From contig JAHINZ010000288.1 in assembly GCA_018895795.1 (NCBI GenBank), positions 1-10,247 on the forward strand: a stretch of DNA of 10,247 nucleotides, written 5' to 3'. The translations under genes were made by a program, and so were the position numbers. Each line of letters starts with the position of its first letter. Positions within the stretch are counted from its first letter, which is position 1. Source of the stretch: Alphaproteobacteria bacterium (GTDB lineage Bacteria > Pseudomonadota > Alphaproteobacteria > Caulobacterales > Caulobacteraceae). Positions 5,334 through 10,247 of this stretch are shown here, piece after piece. The notes under the pieces were generated by a model that saw only the letters and a program-made list of their open reading frames with translations, did not search any database and was not told the DNA's origin.

Positions 5334-7241
5334 ATGCCGATCCGCCGCCTGCCGCCCGAGACCGTCAACCGCATCGCCGCCGGCGAGGTGGTGGAACGGC
5401 CGGCCAGCGCCATCAAGGAGCTGGTCGACAACGCCGTCGACGCCGGCGCCACGCGGATCGAGGTCGAAGCCCACGGCGGCGGCCTGACCCGCATCCTGGT
5501 GGCCGATGACGGCCTGGGCCTGTCGGCCGACGAACTGCCCCTCGCCATCGAGCGCCACGCCACCTCGAAACTGGCCCCCGACGCCGACGGCCTGTGGGAC
5601 CTGCTGCGCATCCACACCATGGGCTTTCGCGGCGAGGCCCTGCCGTCGATCGGCTCGGTGGCGCGACTGTCGATCAGCTCGCGCGCCAAGGGGGCCAAGG
5701 ACGCCTTCTCGATCCTGGTCGAGGGCGGCCAGGTCGGCGAGGTGGCCCCCGCCGCCTTCCCCGGCCCGCACGGGGCGCGGATCGAGGTGCGCGACCTGTT
5801 CTACGCCACGCCCGCCCGGCTGAAGTTCATGAAGTCGGAACGCTCCGAGGCCCTGGCGATCACCGAGGAGATCAAGCGCCAGGCCATGGCCCATGAGGCT
5901 GTCGGCTTCTCGCTGGACATCGACGGCCGCCGGGTGCTGCGCCTGCCGCCCGAGGCGCCGGGGCCGCAGGGACGCCTGGCGCGCCTGGCCGCCGTGCTGG
6001 GCCGCGACTTCCAGGACAACGCCATCGAGATCGACCAGACCCGCGACGGCGTGCGTCTGACCGGTTTCGCGGGTCTGCCGACCTATAATCGCGGCAACGC
6101 GGCGCATCAGTATTTGTTCGTGAACGGACGACCTGTCCGCGACCGGCTGCTGCAGGGGGCCCTGCGCGCCGCCTATGCCGACTTTCTGGCCCGGGATCGC
6201 CACCCGACGGCGGCGCTGTATGTGTCGCTGGACACCGCCGAGGTCGACGTCAACGTCCATCCCGCCAAGGCCGAGGTGCGGTTCCGCGACCCGGCCCTGG
6301 TGCGCGGCCTGATCGTCGGCGCGCTGCGCCACGCCCTGGCCGGGGCCGGACACCGAGCCTCGACCACGGTGGCGACGGCGGCGCTGGACAGCCTCCGCGC
6401 CCAAGGCGGCTATCCGGGTTACCCGCCCCAAGCCTTCCAGGGCGGCCCCTCTCCCGCCGGCTTCTCGGCCTGGCGCGAGGGCGGCTGGACGCCGTCCCAG
6501 CCTCAGGGGCTGCCGGGCCTGTCGGAGGTCTCGGCGCGGGTCGAGCCGGCCATGGCCCCGGGTCTCGGCGAGGTGGTGCGCGAGGCCTGGCAGGCGGGTG
6601 GGTTCGAAAATGCTCCGTTTACAGATGGTTATGGCCCGACAGCCGGCTTTGACCCCGTCGATTTCCCGCTCGGCGCGGCCCGGGCCCAGGTGCACGAGAC
6701 CTATATCGTCGCCCAGACCCGCGACGGCATGGTCATTGTCGACCAGCACGCCGCCCACGAGCGCCTGGTCTATGAGCGGATGAAGGGCGAGATGGAAGCC
6801 GGCGGCGTGGCCCGCCAGACCCTGCTGCTGCCCGAGGTGGTCGACCTGGACCCCGCCGAGGCCGAACGTATTTTGGCCAGGTCCGAGGAACTGGCGGCCC
6901 TGGGCCTGGTGATCGAGAGCTTCGGCCCCGGCGCGGTGCTGGTGCGCGAGACGCCGGCCCTGCTGGGCAAGACCGACGCCGCGGGCCTGGTGCGCGACAT
7001 CGCCGACGACCTGGCCGAGAACGGCCAGGCCCTGGCCCTGAAGGAGCGGCTGGAAGCGGTGTGCTCCACCATGGCCTGCCACGGCAGCGTCCGCGCCGGC
7101 CGCCGCCTGAACGGCGCCGAGATGAACGCCCTGCTGCGCGAGATGGAAGCCACCCCCCATTCGGGCCAGTGCAACCACGGCCGCCCCACCTATGTGGAGC
7201 TGAAACTGGCCGATATCGAGCGGCTGTTCGGCCGGCGATAG
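5334..7241 (+). CDS. mutL: DNA mismatch repair protein MutL, endonuclease type
   Basis: Links mismatch recognition by MutS to strand removal. The 635 residues comprise an N-terminal GHKL ATPase (E29 and N33 in IKELVDNAVDAGA, D58-D59-G60, HATSKL 75-80, GFRGEALPSIGSVA 97-110), a transducer domain (FVNGRPVRD 262-270, NVHPAKAEVRFRD 307-319), a Gly/Pro-rich linker at about 340-445 and a C-terminal dimerisation domain. DQHAAHERLVYE (470-481) fits the metal-binding endonuclease motif DQHA-x2-E-x4-E. ACHGSVRAGR (581-590), QCNHGRP (612-618) and terminal FGRR complete the site. MutL here should therefore nick DNA itself, as expected where MutH is absent. QTLLLP (495-500) fits the beta-clamp-binding motif. 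Start 5334 (MPIRRLPPETVNRIAAGEVV) is the family start; an in-frame ATG at 5301 would add 11 residues but lacks a ribosome site. Its stop is 18 bp from the stop of convergent skgA. Confidence 0.98.
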   Translation: MPIRRLPPETVNRIAAGEVVERPASAIKELVDNAVDAGATRIEVEAHGGGLTRILVADDGLGLSADELPLAIERHATSKLAPDADGLWDLLRIHTMGFRGEALPSIGSVARLSISSRAKGAKDAFSILVEGGQVGEVAPAAFPGPHGARIEVRDLFYATPARLKFMKSERSEALAITEEIKRQAMAHEAVGFSLDIDGRRVLRLPPEAPGPQGRLARLAAVLGRDFQDNAIEIDQTRDGVRLTGFAGLPTYNRGNAAHQYLFVNGRPVRDRLLQGALRAAYADFLARDRHPTAALYVSLDTAEVDVNVHPAKAEVRFRDPALVRGLIVGALRHALAGAGHRASTTVATAALDSLRAQGGYPGYPPQAFQGGPSPAGFSAWREGGWTPSQPQGLPGLSEVSARVEPAMAPGLGEVVREAWQAGGFENAPFTDGYGPTAGFDPVDFPLGAARAQVHETYIVAQTRDGMVIVDQHAAHERLVYERMKGEMEAGGVARQTLLLPEVVDLDPAEAERILARSEELAALGLVIESFGPGAVLVRETPALLGKTDAAGLVRDIADDLAENGQALALKERLEAVCSTMACHGSVRAGRRLNGAEMNALLREMEATPHSGQCNHGRPTYVELKLADIERLFGRR

Positions 7242-7259
7242 GCGGCCGGCGCCGGACGC

Positions 7260-8030
7260 CTACCCCTTCCCCGCTGCGAACGCCCGCATCGCCTCGGCCA
7301 GATATTCGGTCAGCCCCGGCGCAACCGCCTCATAGCGCTCGGTGAACTCCGGAACCTCGAGATAGAGCCGTCCCAGGCCCGCGAACGCGCCTGGATCGGG
7401 CGCGCGGTTCCAGGCCCTGCCGACCCAGTCCCAGTGCCGCCGCATGATCGCCGTCACCATCCCGGACTCGACCGGCGCGCCCTGGGACAAGGCCGCGGCC
7501 AGATCCGTCTCGATCCCGCGGGCCTCGGCCTGGAAGTCCTCGCCGTCTGTCTTGGTCCAGCAGCGCAGACCGGCCTTGGACCCGGCGATGCGCTCGGGCA
7601 TATCGCCGCCATAGTTTTCGATCAGCCACGCCTCGTGCGCGGCCTGTTTTTCCGGGGAAAATCCCTGGAACATCTGCTTGTCGCTCATCGTCTCGTCTCC
7701 GTTCAAGGTTTCGAGGGTCTGGTCGATGACGCGCACCAGTCGGTCATAACGTTGGGCCTCCGCCGCCAGCCTGACGCGGTGGTGGCGCAGGGCGGCCGCC
7801 GCGTCGAAACCGGGATCGTCCAGCGCCGCCTGGATGTCGCGCAAGGGCGTCTCCAGTTCGCGATAGAACAGGACCTGCTGCAGGCGTTGCAGGTCGGCTT
7901 GGCTATAGTAGCGATAGCCGTTGGCCCCGACCGAACTGGGCCGCAGCAGGCCCAAGGCGTCATAGTGGTGCAAGGCCCGCACCGATACGCCGGACAGCCT
8001 CGCCACCTGTTTGACCGTATAGGTGCTCAA
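7260..8030 (-). CDS. skgA: MerR-family regulator with TipAS-type effector domain, SkgA
   Basis: Transcription activator. Residues 4-75 are a MerR winged helix (YTVKQVARLSGVSVRALHHY, then GLL, GYRYY and ELETPLRDIQAAL), 76-110 a coiled-coil dimerisation helix and about 118-253 a TipAS effector domain (PEKQAAHEAWL, TAIMRRHWDWVGRAWNR, FAGLGRLY, APGLTEYLAEAMRAF). At 256 residues it is close to TipAL (about 253) and to SkgA of Caulobacter crescentus, the stationary-phase regulator of katG described there, which I remember as nearly the same sequence. The start is TTG at 8030: the initiator is preceded by AGGAAAGG (8043-8036) at five bases, and no ATG exists in frame. Its own TipA-like operator lies just upstream. 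The only cysteine is C157. The regulated genes here are not visible; katG is known only from the named homologue. Confidence 0.9.
   Translation of the reverse strand: MSTYTVKQVARLSGVSVRALHHYDALGLLRPSSVGANGYRYYSQADLQRLQQVLFYRELETPLRDIQAALDDPGFDAAAALRHHRVRLAAEAQRYDRLVRVIDQTLETLNGDETMSDKQMFQGFSPEKQAAHEAWLIENYGGDMPERIAGSKAGLRCWTKTDGEDFQAEARGIETDLAAALSQGAPVESGMVTAIMRRHWDWVGRAWNRAPDPGAFAGLGRLYLEVPEFTERYEAVAPGLTEYLAEAMRAFAAGKG
7686..7700 (-). promoter_or_regulatory. Internal ribosome site and ATG inside skgA (short effector-only form)
   Basis: On the - strand, GGAG (7700-7697) stands eight bases ahead of the in-frame ATG of Met115 (7688-7686). Translation from here would give a 142-residue protein holding only the TipAS-like domain, without the DNA-binding helix. 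Streptomyces tipA is known to make such a short form from an internal start of similar position and size. Production in this organism is inference. Confidence 0.5.
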
Positions 8031-8043
8031 ATCGACCTTTCCT

Positions 8044-8065
8044 CTTGATGGCGACCACCATCAAG
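8044..8065. promoter_or_regulatory. Palindrome just ahead of the skgA ribosome site
   Basis: CTTGATGG (8044-8051) and CCATCAAG (8058-8065) are perfect 8-base inverted arms around a six-base centre. On the - strand it ends immediately before AGGAAAGG. It overlaps the expected -10/transcription start region, so it could be a second protein-binding site or a leader hairpin. Which one cannot be told from sequence. Confidence 0.5.
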
Positions 8066-8087
8066 GATCACGCGGCGTGAGGGTCAA
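8063..8087 (-). promoter_or_regulatory. TipA-like operator within the skgA promoter
   Basis: On the - strand a -35-like TTGACC (8087-8082) is followed by the dyad TCACGCCGCGTGA (8080-8068), six-base arms around one central base. A dyad inside a long spacer downstream of the -35 box is the arrangement MerR-family activators use. The dyad resembles the tipA promoter dyad as I remember it (CCTCACGTCACGTGAGG). The -10 box is weak (GATGGT with a 19-base spacer), as expected for an activator-dependent promoter. Autoregulation by SkgA is the simplest reading. Confidence 0.6.
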
Positions 8088-8106
8088 GCGCCCGTGAAAT
8101 CGGGGC

Positions 8107-9339
8107 TCAGGCGACGTGGCTGGCGGCGATGTGCTCGGCCCTGGCCGACCAGTCGTGCAGCGGCAGGTGCAGTACTGGGCAGGGTACGACGTCCGTGGGC
8201 GCTTCCAGCAGCTCGGTGATCGCCGGGCCGGTCAGGAACGGTGCTGCGTGCTCGATCCCCACGTTCAGCTCGCGTCGCGTTCGCACGTCGGTCACTCCCT
8301 GCCAGATCCGTTTGCGGCGATAGCCCGCAGCGTCGCGCATGAAGCGGGCGATGGCCGCGAGCCGTTCGGCCTCGGAGCCGGCCGGCAGCTGCAGCGTGAC
8401 GCTGCTGGCGAAGTTGGGCGGCAGCTCGTCCACCTGGAAGGCCGGATCCGCCACTCGCAGGTCGATGCGGCCAAAAAACGGATCCAGGAAGCTCTTCAAC
8501 TGCGACAGCGCCGAAAATGACGGGGCGCGGGGCGTGTCATAGACCGCCGCCGCCAGGCGTCCGCGCAGAGGACCGGCCAAGGCTTGCAGATGCGGCAAGA
8601 GCTCGGCGCGGAATCCCGGTTTGACGGCGGCGGAGAAATTGATCGGCAGGAACATGATCCCCGCCCCGAAGCGCGTGATCTCGCCGCGAGCGGCCTCGAG
8701 AATGGGAATGTCGTGGTCGATTTCATGGACGTCGAGCGCCGGCTCATCCAGCCCATAGTCCCGCCTGAGTTCCGCCGCGCGCCAGACCGCGACATTGCCC
8801 AGGAAGATCTGCCGCTGGGTATGGAACACGCCTCGATACCCGACCCGCGCCGGAGCGGGACACGACGGCGTGGCGGCCAGGACCTCCATCGGCGGTTCGC
8901 CGACCACGGGCCCGCCGGCGGGCGCGACGGACGTGATCCCGGTCGGCGTGATCCGGCAGATCCGGCCTTCGAACGTGCCGTCGTCCTCACCGTTCAGCAA
9001 GGCCTTGAGCTGCGCGGGCGGGATGCCGGCGAAGCGCATGACCTCGCTCTGGTCGCCCTCGAAGGTCAGCAGCGCGATCTCGCCGACGCCCTTGTCGCCA
9101 AACAGCTTGTGCTGCAGGTCGCGCGCCAGGGCCTGCAGTTCGCGCGGGTCCAGCTTCACGGCGCGCGGATCGGTCAGCACGAAGGAGAAGGGCGCGACCA
9201 GGCCATGCCGCCGCGGCCACAGCCAGGTCGTCTCCAGATACGCTCCGGCGACCTTGGCCACCAAGGCCGCCAGGGAGTCGGGATCGGTGAACCGGAGTTC
9301 TTCGCCGACAAAGATCTTCAAACACGCCAGAGCCGTCAT
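8107..9339 (-). CDS. Unknown 410-aa protein with a degenerate EAL-like C-terminal half
   Basis: Not recognised as a named gene. No signal peptide or clear membrane segment is visible, so it is probably cytoplasmic. Residues 1-155 are unlike anything I recognise. From about 166 the order follows an EAL (cyclic-di-GMP phosphodiesterase) domain. VGYRGVFHTQRQIFLGNVAVWRA matches the 'QPI...GxEALLR' opening with VAV (183-185) in place of EAL. LPINFSA (231-237) stands for the 'vNlS' strand. RIDLRVADPAF (291-301) covers the region where DDFG is expected. WQGVTDVRTRRELN...FLTGPAI (346-374) matches 'aegVEt...QGy'. The metal-binding Glu and the Asp pair appear to be lost, so activity is unlikely. It is paralogous to the next gene upstream over this half. 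Start ATG 9339 lacks a good ribosome site. It ends 76 bp before skgA, reading the same way. Confidence 0.6.
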   Translation of the reverse strand: MTALACLKIFVGEELRFTDPDSLAALVAKVAGAYLETTWLWPRRHGLVAPFSFVLTDPRAVKLDPRELQALARDLQHKLFGDKGVGEIALLTFEGDQSEVMRFAGIPPAQLKALLNGEDDGTFEGRICRITPTGITSVAPAGGPVVGEPPMEVLAATPSCPAPARVGYRGVFHTQRQIFLGNVAVWRAAELRRDYGLDEPALDVHEIDHDIPILEAARGEITRFGAGIMFLPINFSAAVKPGFRAELLPHLQALAGPLRGRLAAAVYDTPRAPSFSALSQLKSFLDPFFGRIDLRVADPAFQVDELPPNFASSVTLQLPAGSEAERLAAIARFMRDAAGYRRKRIWQGVTDVRTRRELNVGIEHAAPFLTGPAITELLEAPTDVVPCPVLHLPLHDWSARAEHIAASHVA

Positions 9340-9360
9340 GGGACCATGATGCGCGCTCTA

Positions 9361-9406
9361 GGTTAGCAAACCCACCGCGAGAGGGGCGTTTCTTCCGCGG
9401 CTAACC
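9361..9406. other. Inverted repeat in the leader of the EAL-like gene
   Basis: GGTTAG (9361-9366) pairs with CTAACC (9401-9406), and inside it CCGCG (9375-9379) pairs with CGCGG (9396-9400), leaving an eight-base bulge on one side and a 16-base loop. It lies in the 120-bp gap between the two EAL-like genes, about 20 bases ahead of the downstream start. It could be an RNA hairpin or a paired protein-binding site; pairing by chance is possible in DNA this GC-rich. Confidence 0.35.
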
Positions 9407-9459
9407 GACGCTGCCGGGCCGGGACCGAAGGTCGTCGCGCGGCGCGTTAGCGGCGGGGC

Positions 9460-10247
9460 TCAGGCCGCGTCGCGGGCGGCGATTAGCGGCGCGCCTTCGG
9501 CCTGGGTCACGGGGGTGTCGAGGAAGGCGGTGATGGCCGGGCCCTGGACGCGGGCGACGCCGCCCTGACGGCAGGCGTCCAGTTCGTTGACGGTGCTGAC
9601 GCCGGCCACGCCTTGGGTCACGCCCTTGCCGCGATAGGTGCCTTGGCGTTCGACGAACGCGACGATGGCGCTGATGCGCTCACGCTCGGGGGCGTCCGGC
9701 AGGGTCAGGGTGACGCTGTCGATCAGTTCGGGCGGCAGATTGTGAACCGGGAAGGTCGGATCGACCACGTTCAGGTCGAGAAAGGCGAAGCTGCCTTTCA
9801 GGAAGGCGCGGATCTGGCTGACCAGGCCCAGCGAGGCCTCGCGCGGGGTGCCATAGACGCTGGCGCCCAGGCGCGGCTGCAGATCCAGCGGATAACGGGA
9901 CAGGCGGCGCTTATAGGCTTCCTGCGACGACGGCGTCGTCAGGTTCCAAAAGCCGAACGGCAGGTAGAAGTCGCCGAACGGCGCGGCCTTGAAGTCGGTC
10001 TGGGCGTCGTTGAGGCAGGCCAGATCACGGGTCAGCAGAGCCGAGTCCGCCTCGGGCGGTGGTGTGACCAGATCGGCGCGCAGACCGATCAGCGAGCCGG
10101 AAAAGGCGTCGGTCGACAGATCATAGAGACCCCACCAGCCGGTCTGGGACGGCGGCGGCGGCGCCTTGACGGCGGGCGGGCGCGGCGCGGCCGGCGCGGC
10201 CGGCTTGGCGATCTGGACCGGAGCGACAGCCGCGGGCGCGGCGGGCG
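9460..10247 (-). CDS. Unknown protein, 5' end cut by the window, degenerate EAL-like domain
   Basis: The - strand frame is open from the stop at 9460 to the right edge, giving 261 visible C-terminal residues; the start is off the window. Fragment residues 1-34 are an Ala/Pro-rich linker. GWWGLYDLSTDAFSGSLIGL (36-55), followed by R56, sits where EAL domains have their 'GxEALLR' opening, with LIG in place of EAL. Then follow FYLPFGFWNL (93-102), VYGTPR (130-135), LDLNVVDPTF (156-165) and, near the end, GVTQGVAGVSTVNELDACRQ with GGVARVQGPAI, which is very like the EAL closing motif. It aligns along this whole length with residues 166-380 of the 410-aa neighbour (for example VYDTPR/VYGTPR and DELPPNF/HNLPPEL), so the two are tandem paralogues. 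A GTG at 9768 is internal, not the start. Function unknown. Confidence 0.65.
   Translation of the reverse strand, partial: PAAPAAVAPVQIAKPAAPAAPRPPAVKAPPPPSQTGWWGLYDLSTDAFSGSLIGLRADLVTPPPEADSALLTRDLACLNDAQTDFKAAPFGDFYLPFGFWNLTTPSSQEAYKRRLSRYPLDLQPRLGASVYGTPREASLGLVSQIRAFLKGSFAFLDLNVVDPTFPVHNLPPELIDSVTLTLPDAPERERISAIVAFVERQGTYRGKGVTQGVAGVSTVNELDACRQGGVARVQGPAITAFLDTPVTQAEGAPLIAARDAA

Noticed and set aside
5283..7178. 631-residue open frame on the - strand opposite mutL
   Set aside because: Antisense shadow of a certain gene; Gly/Ala/Arg/Gln-rich translation without motifs.
9446..9491. Recurring GTTAGC/TTAGCGGCG words as a regulator binding array
   Set aside because: The copies are short, unevenly spaced, partly inside coding sequence, and expected by chance at this base composition.
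9460..9768. Short separate 102-residue gene from GTG 9768
   Set aside because: The frame stays open to the window edge and aligns with the neighbouring paralogue over its whole length, so this is only the tail of a larger gene.

Overview
The window is GC-rich, gene-dense DNA from an alphaproteobacterium. It is most likely Caulobacter or a close relative in the Caulobacterales. The main pointers are a regulator that closely matches SkgA of Caulobacter (MerR/TipA type), a DUF3035 (BamF-like) lipoprotein after ileS-lspA, GTG and TTG starts, an endonuclease-type MutL, and intergenic palindromic repeats. The genus is inferred from remembered family features; no search was run.

Left block, + strand (1-3026): the 3' two thirds of ileS (isoleucyl-tRNA synthetase), a 125-bp palindromic repeat filling the gap, lspA (lipoprotein signal peptidase), and a small lipoprotein of the DUF3035/BamF type, closed by a strong hairpin terminator. 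LspA cleaves lipoproteins of the kind encoded right after it. A second palindromic repeat (3047-3155) sits between this block and the next, converging one.

Middle block, - strand (3165-5201): two tandem paralogues of exported TraB/GumN-like proteins. Both have signal peptides and one matching pair of cysteines, but neither has the histidine motifs expected of active TraB/TIKI-type proteins. They diverge from mutL (+, 5334-7241) across a 132-bp gap. That gap holds a plausible Caulobacter-type housekeeping promoter and a GANTC (CcrM) site.

Right block, - strand (7260-10247): skgA converges on mutL with only 18 bp between their stop codons. It has its own TipA-like operator and promoter, and an internal start that could produce a separate effector-domain protein. 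Upstream lie two paralogous proteins of unknown function. Their C-terminal halves look like degenerate EAL (cyclic-di-GMP phosphodiesterase fold) domains that have lost the signature residues. The second of them runs off the right edge.

No tRNA, rRNA, CRISPR array, transposase or phage gene was seen. The least ordinary parts are the two families of apparently inactive enzyme paralogues (TraB-like and EAL-like), the loss of zinc ligands in IleS, and the two modular palindromic repeats.
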